Positions 57,279-64,000 of a stretch of 64,000 bases of DNA are shown piece after piece. This stretch comes from Enterococcus caccae ATCC BAA-1240. GTDB lineage: Bacteria > Bacillota > Bacilli > Lactobacillales > Enterococcaceae. Location: positions 186,001 through 250,000 of the forward strand of contig NZ_KE136473.1 of NCBI RefSeq assembly GCF_000407145.1, read 5' to 3'. A model generated the notes under the pieces. The model ran no database searches. It was not told the origin of the DNA and saw only the letters and a list, made by a program, of their open reading frames with translations. Each line of letters starts with the position of its first letter. Positions within the stretch are counted from its first letter, which is position 1. Both the position numbers and the translations under genes were made by a program.

Positions 57279-58124
57279 ATGAATGAATTTATTAAAATCG
57301 TTTTATTGTTTTTCATTTATTCGTTTATCGGCTGGCTATGGGAAACTGTTTATTGCTCATTAAAAGCTGGAAAATTTGTGTATCGTGGATTTTTAATCGG
57401 CCCGTATTGTCCAATTTATGGTTTTGGTATTGTAAGTGTCTTATATTTTTTAGAACCATTTAGACAAAATATCGTGGTTTTGTATCTATTATCAACAATC
57501 TTAGTAACAATTTTAGAGTATCTCACAAGTTACGGATTAGAAAAATTGTTTCATGCTTCTTGGTGGGATTACAAAGATGTACCGTTGAATATCAACGGTC
57601 GAGTCGCATTACCTGTATCACTTTTTTGGGGGATCGGCTGCGTGTTGATTGTTCGTGTCATTCACCCCAAAGTAATGATAGTAGAGCTTTTTCTATCTGA
57701 AAAATTTGGGTTGATCTTGCCAATTATTTTATTGATAGTTATTGTTCTTGACTTAGTTTACACGTTGGTCAATATGCAATCGTTCAAAAAAGTTACAACA
57801 CAAATTAGTGCAGCAATAGACGAGCGTAAGCAAGAGTTATCTTCAGCATTGAATGAAAAACGCGATGAATTATCGGAAAGTTTTTCTGATTTAAAAGAGT
57901 CTGTAGCTGAAGAAATCAGCGAGCGGAAACGGACAAAGAGGTTGGAACGAACTTCATTGATAGAAGAATTTAAAAATACGCCATCGATCAAAAAATTAGT
58001 AACCCATATGAGTTACAATCAAAAGCGTTGGGTGCGAAATTATCCTAATTTAAAGCTGAAAAATGTGAAAAATCTTTCTGAAGTTCAACAAATCATTAAT
58101 AAAAACAAAAAAAATAGTAAATAA
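57279..58124 (+). CDS. CmpB-family membrane protein (putative ABC transporter permease)
   Basis: 281 residues. Five helices in the first 180 residues, with FIYSFIGWLWETVYCSLKAG and RGFLIGPYCPIYGFG, the hallmarks of this family. The last 100 residues are charged and coiled-coil-like, and basic at the end. Despite the family name there is no adjoining ATPase, so a transport role is doubtful. AAAGGAG precedes ATG. Confidence 0.85.
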   Translation: MNEFIKIVLLFFIYSFIGWLWETVYCSLKAGKFVYRGFLIGPYCPIYGFGIVSVLYFLEPFRQNIVVLYLLSTILVTILEYLTSYGLEKLFHASWWDYKDVPLNINGRVALPVSLFWGIGCVLIVRVIHPKVMIVELFLSEKFGLILPIILLIVIVLDLVYTLVNMQSFKKVTTQISAAIDERKQELSSALNEKRDELSESFSDLKESVAEEISERKRTKRLERTSLIEEFKNTPSIKKLVTHMSYNQKRWVRNYPNLKLKNVKNLSEVQQIINKNKKNSK

Positions 58125-58361
58125 GTTATAGGAAGTATAACAGTCTTTTTTTGTGTCTTATAGTTGCTTGAAACGTTTTTATATAAGCGTTTCAAGCGAT
58201 ATCTTTAAGATGGAATGAAACGGATGAAACGTGATAATGTTACAGATAAAAAGGAGTTTTCGCTAAAACGTAATAAATTGTAACGTTATTGAAATAAAAT
58301 AGGCGTCATAGATTAGTATAATAGGTGGAGTTGGATTTAGTTAGGAAAGGTGTTGGATTCA

Positions 58362-59528
58362 GTGAAAGTAAAAAAATTGATACCATTTTTAGCTGCTATC
58401 ATGCTAGTAAATGTTGCCCTACCACTCGGCGCTGCAGCAGAGTCATTAGATGAGCTGAAGGATAAAGAAGCACAAGCCGCACAAACAGGAGCATCACTTA
58501 GCGAAGATATCAATACAGCTTTGAATGATGTTAATGAAAAATACGCTGAAATTGAAAAATTGAAAGCAGATATTTCAAAAGCTGAAGAAACAATCAAGAA
58601 CTCTGAAGCCGAGATCGAAGTAACAGAACAAAGTATTGCACGCCGTAAAGAAGTCGTTGGAAATCGTATGAAAGATGTCCAATTAAGTGGGGAACAACGG
58701 ACATGGCAAGTATTGTTAGATGCTGAAAGTGTGTCGGATTTCTTTAATAAAGCGTATGCGATGACGGTCTTACAAAATGCAGAAAAAGAAAAAATAGATA
58801 GACTATCTAAAGATAAAGAAAAATTGTCTGATCTTCAAAAAACTGTAAAAAGTAAACAAGAAGAATTACAAACCAACGAAGCTAAATTACAGGATGAAGC
58901 ATCAGCAATGGATGAACAAGTTGTTACATTAAAACAGCAATTATCTGATAATCAAGCGGCGTTACAACAAATCGCCAGCCAAAAGCAAACAGAAGAAAAA
59001 CGAATTACAGATGAGAAGAAAGCAGCTGAAGAACGTAAGCAACAAGAGGCAGCCAAAGAAGCGCAAAGAAAAGCTGATATTATTGCTTCATCAAGTTCAA
59101 GTAGCAGTTCATCATCAAGTAGCGAAACAAGTAACAGTTCAAGTTCAAGCTCTAGCAGCGAAGAACAACCAGTTGTTACACCACCTTCTCAACCAGAAGA
59201 AATACCAAATACTGGTGGAAATACAGGGAATGGTGGAGCGAACGGTCGAGTACTTTACATGCAATCAACTGCCTATTCATGGAGAGAAGCCGGCTCTGGT
59301 TTTATTACAGCAACAGGGATTGATTTGCGCTCTCAAAGTAATGTGATTGCGGTTGACCCAAGTGTAATACCACTAGGATCATTTGTTGAAGTAGAGGGTT
59401 ACGGATTTGCGGTTGCAGGAGATACTGGCGGCGCAATCAAAGGAAACATTATTGATGTGCATTTTCCAACAGTCGATCAATGTTTGACTTGGGGACGCAG
59501 AAACAATGTGAAAGTTACAATTCAATAA
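58362..59528 (+). CDS. Secreted protein with coiled coil, Ser-rich linker and 3D domain
   Basis: 388 residues. Signal peptide (about residues 1-30, cut near AAAES). Residues 30-240 are a Glu/Lys-rich coiled coil like that of CwlO/SagA-type proteins. A serine-rich linker (about 245-275) leads to a C-terminal 3D domain: STAYSWREAG, ATGIDLRSQ, IAVDPSVIPLGS and GDTGGAIKGNIIDVHF. 3D domains occur in lytic-transglycosylase-like wall enzymes, and it resembles the SalB class of enterococci. GTG 58362 gives better spacing from AGGAAAGG than GTG 58350. Confidence 0.87.
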   Translation: MKVKKLIPFLAAIMLVNVALPLGAAAESLDELKDKEAQAAQTGASLSEDINTALNDVNEKYAEIEKLKADISKAEETIKNSEAEIEVTEQSIARRKEVVGNRMKDVQLSGEQRTWQVLLDAESVSDFFNKAYAMTVLQNAEKEKIDRLSKDKEKLSDLQKTVKSKQEELQTNEAKLQDEASAMDEQVVTLKQQLSDNQAALQQIASQKQTEEKRITDEKKAAEERKQQEAAKEAQRKADIIASSSSSSSSSSSSETSNSSSSSSSSEEQPVVTPPSQPEEIPNTGGNTGNGGANGRVLYMQSTAYSWREAGSGFITATGIDLRSQSNVIAVDPSVIPLGSFVEVEGYGFAVAGDTGGAIKGNIIDVHFPTVDQCLTWGRRNNVKVTIQ

Positions 59529-59535
59529 GAATGCG

Positions 59536-59562
59536 AAGACACTCTGATGAGTGTCTTTTTTT
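59536..59562 (+). terminator. Terminator after the 3D-domain protein
   Basis: AAGACACTC/GAGTGTCTT, 4-nt loop, seven T. Confidence 0.85.
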
Positions 59563-59666
59563 GATTGCTTTTGAGAGTTACTTAAATGATTATTAAAAAA
59601 CAGCTGAATGTAATGCATTAATAAACAATAAATGGTACACTTCAATAAAGAAAGTGAGGAATAACA

Positions 59667-60236
59667 ATGATTCGTTTTGCAACAAAAGAAGACGGAAAGG
59701 CTATTGCTCCGTTAATTTTAGTTATTTTAAAAGATATGGAATTACCTTTATTAGAAATTATCCCAGAAGAAACTCTGTTGGCTGTTTTAGCTGAAGCTGT
59801 CGCAGATCCTACATACCGCTATGGTTATCAACGTGGTCTAGTTTATGAGGAAGCAGGAGAAGTTGCAGGTATTGCTTTTGGGTACCCTAATGAAGACGAA
59901 CCAATAATTGATGAACCCTTAAAAAAAGTATTACGTAAGTACAATTTGGATGAAGAAATCAGAATATTTATTGATCCAGAAACATTGCCTGGTGAATGGT
60001 ACCTAGATTCAATTTCAGTAGACGAAAAATATCGTGGTTTAGGAATTGGCTCTAAATTATTAGATGCCTTACCAAAAATGGCTAAAAGAGCTGGGAAAGA
60101 AGTGATTGGCTTAAGTGTCGATAAAGGGAATCCCAACGCTAAAAAATTGTATAGCCGTAAAGGATTTAAAGATGTTGCTGAGATGATGATCAGCGGGCAT
60201 TTATACGATCATATGCAAAAAAAAATCAACGGATAG
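59667..60236 (+). CDS. GNAT-family N-acetyltransferase
   Basis: 189 residues. The acetyl-CoA motif A is seen as DSISVDEKYRGLGIGSKLLD, and the C-terminal NPNAKKLYSRKGFKDVAE is motif B. IRFATKEDGKAIAPLI is the usual start. The acceptor is unknown. GTGAGGA precedes ATG. The terminator hairpin overlaps the last codons. Confidence 0.88.
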   Translation: MIRFATKEDGKAIAPLILVILKDMELPLLEIIPEETLLAVLAEAVADPTYRYGYQRGLVYEEAGEVAGIAFGYPNEDEPIIDEPLKKVLRKYNLDEEIRIFIDPETLPGEWYLDSISVDEKYRGLGIGSKLLDALPKMAKRAGKEVIGLSVDKGNPNAKKLYSRKGFKDVAEMMISGHLYDHMQKKING

Positions 60237-60255
60237 TATCCGCTGATTTTTTTTT
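60221..60255. terminator. Terminator overlapping the end of the acetyltransferase gene
   Basis: CGGAT/ATCCG with 3-nt loop, extended by AAAATCA/TGATTTT, then nine T. The A-run on the other side lets it serve the convergent gene too. Confidence 0.8.
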
Positions 60256-60258
60256 GAT

Positions 60259-60777
60259 TCAACAGGTTCCCCAACCAATAATCGGTTTATGCCCCTGATT
60301 TTTTTTCTTGTTGTATAACCAATAATCCAAAACCGCCGCAACGCAAATACATACAGGCGCATCTTCATCATCGGCCACTACCAAACTAAAATAATCGCCT
60401 GAAAAAAGAGTAGCCTTACTCATCTCCATGATTTTATGATTGACTTGATAAATAGAGTACTGGTGATTTTTTATATCACCTAAAACAGTCCAATGGAGAT
60501 GTTGAATGTAATAAAAATCAGCATTTAAATTTAATATTTTGCGAAGAACGCCAACCTTTTCAAAGCCTTTATACAATTCAAAACGCGAACCAAAAGCAAA
60601 CGATGTCTGTCTGATACTAGCGACTAGTTCACCATCCATTGCATAGAGAGAAAGGACATCACCACGAGTACCCCAGCGTCCAACAAGTAAGAAAATGGAC
60701 TTGCCGTCCTCATCTTTGACAAGTGTTCTTGTGACTTTGCTCAACTGTTGTTCTTGAATAAAAAACTCAGACACCAT
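60259..60777 (-). CDS. LURP-one/YxjI-like beta-barrel protein
   Basis: 172 residues, rich in beta strands. MVSEFFIQEQQLS, then pairs such as SIFLLVGRWGTRGDVLSLY and YSIYQVNHKIMEMSK, resemble tubby-C2-like (LURP-one-related) proteins common in Firmicutes. A Val/Cys-rich segment near the C-terminus (CICVAAVLDYWLY) may be membrane-associated. Function unknown. ATG with GAGGTGAG upstream; separated from the HAD gene by 37 bases on the same strand. Confidence 0.6.
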   Translation of the reverse strand: MVSEFFIQEQQLSKVTRTLVKDEDGKSIFLLVGRWGTRGDVLSLYAMDGELVASIRQTSFAFGSRFELYKGFEKVGVLRKILNLNADFYYIQHLHWTVLGDIKNHQYSIYQVNHKIMEMSKATLFSGDYFSLVVADDEDAPVCICVAAVLDYWLYNKKKNQGHKPIIGWGTC

Positions 60778-60814
60778 ATCTCACCTCTTTTCAGCGTTTT
60801 TAGTCATTCAATGG

Positions 60815-61684
60815 TTACAAATCTTCTCTGATCGCGCGGAGTATCGCTTCACCTACACCGTTTTCTAAATTAGTTGATGTAATGTATTTTGCGTGATCTT
60901 TGACTTCAAGTTCAGCATTCCCCATGGCAAAACTGACACCAGCCCATTGTAACATGCTAACATCGTTAAAGTTATCACCGATGGTCATGACCTCTTCTTC
61001 TGATATTCCACGCTCTTTTGCAACGTGAGCAACTGCAATTCCTTTTTGTGCATTTTTATGATTGACTTCAATATTATTTTGGGCAGATGAAGTAACAACT
61101 AAATCATTTAACTGTCTAATTTCAGTGCTTGCAGGTGCCAATACTTTTGGACCATCCATACTGAAACCAATAATCTTTAAGACTTCAATATCAGGTTGTT
61201 GAATTAATGTACGCATATCTTCAATGTAAGTGATATCCAACAAAGATAAGTGAGCAGCAGCCATTGCGATTGCTACTTTGTAGGTTAAATGAGGCATTGT
61301 TGTTGCAATATGAGCAGCAAAATTCTCAATTCTTTTTTCTTGACGCTCAGAATAAATCCCTTTATTCGTAGAAACTTCAAAATATACATCATGGGTATCT
61401 AAAATATCTAGAATCTCAGTTGTAGTTTTTTTATCAATACCAGCAGTAAAAAGTGAATTACCAGCTTTATCAAAAACTTTAGCACCATTCAAGGTGATCA
61501 TCGCACATTCAATCCCGGCGTCATCTAGAGCAGGTTTTGCTTCTGTATAAGCACGCCCAGTAGCAACCATAAATTCAATACCCAGTCTTTCAGCTTCTCG
61601 GATAGCAGTAGCGTTGTCTTTAGAAATTCCCATTTTTGAATCCAGTAAAGTTCCATCCATATCTGAAGCAATTAATTTAATCAT
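60815..61684 (-). CDS. Cof-type HAD-IIB phosphatase
   Basis: 289 residues. IASDMDGTLLDS is HAD motif I with nucleophile Asp and acid Asp. ATGRAYTEAKPAL gives motif II. GDNFNDVSMLQWAG is motif IV. The cap is the type IIB alpha/beta form. Probably a sugar-phosphate or flavin-type phosphatase of broad range. ATG start. It is upstream of the LURP-one-like gene and may share a transcript. Confidence 0.93.
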   Translation of the reverse strand: MIKLIASDMDGTLLDSKMGISKDNATAIREAERLGIEFMVATGRAYTEAKPALDDAGIECAMITLNGAKVFDKAGNSLFTAGIDKKTTTEILDILDTHDVYFEVSTNKGIYSERQEKRIENFAAHIATTMPHLTYKVAIAMAAAHLSLLDITYIEDMRTLIQQPDIEVLKIIGFSMDGPKVLAPASTEIRQLNDLVVTSSAQNNIEVNHKNAQKGIAVAHVAKERGISEEEVMTIGDNFNDVSMLQWAGVSFAMGNAELEVKDHAKYITSTNLENGVGEAILRAIREDL

Positions 61685-61872
61685 AAAATTTTCTACTCCT
61701 CGTTTATTTAACTTATCTATAGTTTACCATGTTTTTTCGGTTTCAGTGCAGAAAAATTCTCTTGTCACTTCATTAAAAATCCGATATGCTAAAAGTGTAA
61801 AAAAAAGCTGTCAGAATAAAAGCTATTAATTATTAATACCTAAAAAAAGAATCAAATGAAGGAGGGCGACTA

Positions 61873-62556
61873 ATGAAAGCAATTATTCATAATAGTTGGC
61901 AGGAAGTTTTAGAGGAAGAATTTACAAAAGAGTATTATTTACATTTAAGAGAATTTTTAAAACAAGAGTATAGCGAGCAAACAATTTACCCAGATATGTA
62001 TCATATTTATTCTGCATTAGAATTAACTCCTTATGAAGATGTCAAAGTCGTGATATTAGGACAAGATCCTTATCATGGGCCTAATCAAGCTCATGGGTTG
62101 AGTTTTTCTGTGCAGCCAGGCGTGAGAACACCGCCGTCTTTGATGAACATTTACAAAGAACTTCAAGCTGATTTAGGGTATTCACCAGTTTCACACGGTT
62201 TTTTAGAGAGCTGGGCAAAACAAGGCGTTCTTTTATTAAACACTGTTTTAACTGTTCGTAACGGACAAGCCTATTCTCATAGAGGGCAAGGGTGGGAACA
62301 ATTAACTGATGCGATTATTAAAAAACTGAACGAACGTGATAAGCCAATTGTATTTATTCTATGGGGCAAACCAGCGCAAGAAAAAATCAAAATGATCGAT
62401 ACGAGCAAACATATTATTATAAAATCCCCACACCCAAGTCCTTTAGCTGCTCACCGTGGTTTTTTTGGATCGAAGCCATTCTCAAAAACGAACCAAGCTT
62501 TGGAACAATTGGGAGAGACGCCAATCAACTGGCAGTTACCTGATACAGTGTCATAA
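61873..62556 (+). CDS. ung: Uracil-DNA glycosylase
   Basis: 227 residues; removes uracil from [11 protein letters not shown] with catalytic Asp65 and [12 protein letters not shown] with the catalytic His are both intact. Length is standard. GAAGGAGGG precedes ATG. Followed by pta after 153 bases, with its own promoter likely. Confidence 0.97.
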   Translation: MKAIIHNSWQEVLEEEFTKEYYLHLREFLKQEYSEQTIYPDMYHIYSALELTPYEDVKVVILGQDPYHGPNQAHGLSFSVQPGVRTPPSLMNIYKELQADLGYSPVSHGFLESWAKQGVLLLNTVLTVRNGQAYSHRGQGWEQLTDAIIKKLNERDKPIVFILWGKPAQEKIKMIDTSKHIIIKSPHPSPLAAHRGFFGSKPFSKTNQALEQLGETPINWQLPDTVS

Positions 62557-62709
62557 AACAGGACGTTCTGTTATAGTGCAGTGGGGTGAGTTTGTGAAAA
62601 GAATATCAGAATCAGCATTTTTTCCACTAATACAGCTAGAAATAACTGTTATTTTCTTGAAGAATGGTGTATGATAAGTTTGTATAAATAATCAGTTGGA
62701 GGGTATATC

Positions 62710-63690
62710 GTGGAATTATTCGATAGCTTAAAATTTAAAGTCATTCGCCGTAACATCAAAATTGTTTTTCCAGAAGCAACAGATCCTCGTATTTTAGGGG
62801 CTGCAGCTCGCTTGAAAGCAGAAGAATTAATGGAACCGATCTTGATTGGGAAACAAGAAGCCATTGTGGAAGCGGCTCATGCTCGCGGAATCAAGGCATC
62901 TAACTTTACGATCATCGATCCAGATAATTATGATGGATGGGAAGAAATGGTTACAGCGTTTGTTGAACGTCGTAATGGTAAAGTCACTGAAGAAGATGCA
63001 CGCAAGATTTTGAAAGATGTCAACTATTTTGGAACAATGTTAACTTACATGGGACTTGCTGATGGTATGGTCAGTGGTGCGATCCACTCAACTGGAGACA
63101 CTGTTCGTCCAGCCTTACAAATCATCAAAACAAAACCAGGTGTTAGCCGTACAAGTGGTGCAATGATCATGGTTCGTGGCCGTGACCAAGAAAAATACAT
63201 CTTTGCAGATTGCGCAATTAATGTAAATCCAACAGCCCAAGAGTTAGCTGAGATTGCCGTTGATAGTGCTAAAACAGCTGAATTATTCGATATCGAGCCA
63301 AAAGTTGCAATGATGAGCTTTTCTACAAAAGGTTCTGCGAAAGCACCTGAAGTTGATAAAGTCGTTGAAGCAACAAAAATCGCGAAAAGCTTAGCGCCTG
63401 AACTTGAAATCGACGGCGAATTACAATTTGATGCTTCATATGTAGCGTCAGTTGCACAATTAAAAGCACCAAATTCACCTGTTGCAGGACAAGCGACAGT
63501 CTTTGTTTTCCCAGAATTACAATCAGGAAATATTGGCTACAAAATTGCACAACGTTTAGGTAACTTTGAAGCGATTGGTCCAATCTTACAAGGATTGAAC
63601 AAACCAGTATCTGATTTATCTCGTGGAGCAAATGAAGAAGATATTTACAAATTATCTATTATTACTGCTGCACAAACATTAATGAACTAA
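62710..63690 (+). CDS. pta: Phosphate acetyltransferase
   Basis: 326 residues; acetyl-CoA plus phosphate to acetyl phosphate, for ATP by acetate kinase. IVFPEATDPRILGAAARL, DGMVSGAIHSTGDTVRPALQI, GDTVRPA and PVAGQATVFVFPELQSGNIGYK are standard. GTG start after GGAGGGTATATC. The codon choice is noticeably biased, as in highly expressed genes. A long terminator follows. Confidence 0.97.
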   Translation: MELFDSLKFKVIRRNIKIVFPEATDPRILGAAARLKAEELMEPILIGKQEAIVEAAHARGIKASNFTIIDPDNYDGWEEMVTAFVERRNGKVTEEDARKILKDVNYFGTMLTYMGLADGMVSGAIHSTGDTVRPALQIIKTKPGVSRTSGAMIMVRGRDQEKYIFADCAINVNPTAQELAEIAVDSAKTAELFDIEPKVAMMSFSTKGSAKAPEVDKVVEATKIAKSLAPELEIDGELQFDASYVASVAQLKAPNSPVAGQATVFVFPELQSGNIGYKIAQRLGNFEAIGPILQGLNKPVSDLSRGANEEDIYKLSIITAAQTLMN

Positions 63691-63700
63691 TGAATACTAT

Positions 63701-63752
63701 AGAGAACTAAAACAAAACGTTCAGCGTTGTGTCTTAGTTCTCTAGTTTTTTT
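63701..63752 (+). terminator. Terminator after pta
   Basis: AGAGAACTAA (63701-63710) pairs with TTAGTTCTCT (63734-63743); the loop holds a second stem. Eight T follow. Confidence 0.85.
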
Positions 63753-63815
63753 TGCAAAAATTCGGTATACTACACTACATAGAAACATGAACCGTTTAAA
63801 TAGGCAGGTGAAAAA

Positions 63816-64000
63816 ATGGAGATTAGGATCAACAATCCAGAAGAAACAGAAACAATAGCAAAGATCATCGGATCAGTCGCTGACCCAGGAGATACGATTA
63901 TTCTTTCTGGCGATTTAGGTGCAGGGAAAACTACGATGACTAAAGGGATTGCATTAGGTTTAGGTATCGATCAAATGATTAAAAGTCCGACGTATACTAT
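63816..64000 (+). CDS. tsaE: tRNA threonylcarbamoyladenosine biosynthesis ATPase TsaE (3' end outside window)
   Basis: The first 61 codons are present. MEIRINNPEETETIAKIIG begins the protein, the Walker A LSGDLGAGKTTMTKG follows at about residues 30-44, and SPTYT, the switch segment, ends the window. TsaE works with TsaB and TsaD to make t6A on tRNA. GCAGGTG precedes ATG. The gene runs past the window edge and is not truncated in itself. Confidence 0.93.
   Translation, partial: MEIRINNPEETETIAKIIGSVADPGDTIILSGDLGAGKTTMTKGIALGLGIDQMIKSPTYT

Noticed and set aside
58200..58361. WalR-type binding site before the 3D-domain gene
   Set aside because: TGTAAC-like hexamers occur, but their spacing is 4 rather than 5 bases and one half is poor.
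59011..59346. 111-codon frame inside the 3D-domain gene
   Set aside because: Low-complexity shadow of the serine-rich coiled-coil region.

Overview
The window is a low-GC Gram-positive chromosome segment with the gene content of an Enterococcus. Proteins read as lactobacillale/enterococcal, start codons are preceded by strong AGGAGG sites, and the backbone order (two-component system, sugar uptake protein, amino acid permease, metG, tatD, rnmV, ksgA, then later an MsmK-type ATPase, mgsA, an ABC exporter pair, ung, pta, tsaE) resembles what I remember of Enterococcus faecalis. That synteny is from memory and unverified. I see no tRNA, rRNA, insertion sequence, prophage or CRISPR array.

Layout. 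1-9.9 kb: a surface-polysaccharide-type block with a domain-permuted, membrane-anchored GH3 glycosidase (cut by the window edge), UDP-galactopyranose mutase, a LytTR/GHKL two-component pair, a conventional GH3 enzyme, a GtrA-like protein and a GT2 glycosyltransferase. 10-17.8 kb: a patchy accessory stretch with a frameshifted CPBP protease gene, a lone PTS IIC, a PsiE-like protein, a YeiH exporter with divergent LysR regulator, MepB, gene scraps and a possible small RNA. 17.9-28.8 kb: an orphan Bce-type two-component system, GlcU-type transporter, APC permease, fumarase plus malic enzyme, MetG and a lipoprotein. 28.9-32.5 kb: a catabolite-controlled operon of a UPF0261 (Tm-1-like) protein and two TIM-barrel proteins, one fused to an AraC DNA-binding domain. 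32.8-38.1 kb: a membrane protein, HelD, then TatD, RNase M5 and KsgA.

38.3-53.4 kb is the most coherent metabolic block: an MFS transporter and a choloylglycine-hydrolase-family amidase under a CcpA-type site, a tandem glycine riboswitch, the complete glycine cleavage system (gcvT, gcvH, gcvPA, gcvPB, lpd), an M20 amidohydrolase, formate-tetrahydrofolate ligase, an ECF S component with twin operators (probably niacin) and FolT behind a tetrahydrofolate riboswitch. Together these could release glycine from conjugates, oxidise it to methylene-THF, NADH, CO2 and ammonia, and draw on imported folate and niacin. The rest (53.4-64 kb) holds a heterodimeric ABC exporter, a CmpB-family membrane protein, a secreted 3D-domain protein, a GNAT acetyltransferase, HAD phosphatase, ung, pta and the start of tsaE.

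The most unusual signal is a family of about 120-bp imperfect palindromes (12.4, 31.1, 45.2, 52.7 and 57.0 kb). It occurs as tandem pairs at three loci, and every copy points the same way relative to the next gene, usually ending just upstream of its Shine-Dalgarno site. The helices covary between copies, so this looks like a structured RNA leader or a target-specific mobile palindrome. A second repeat family sits at gene 3' ends.
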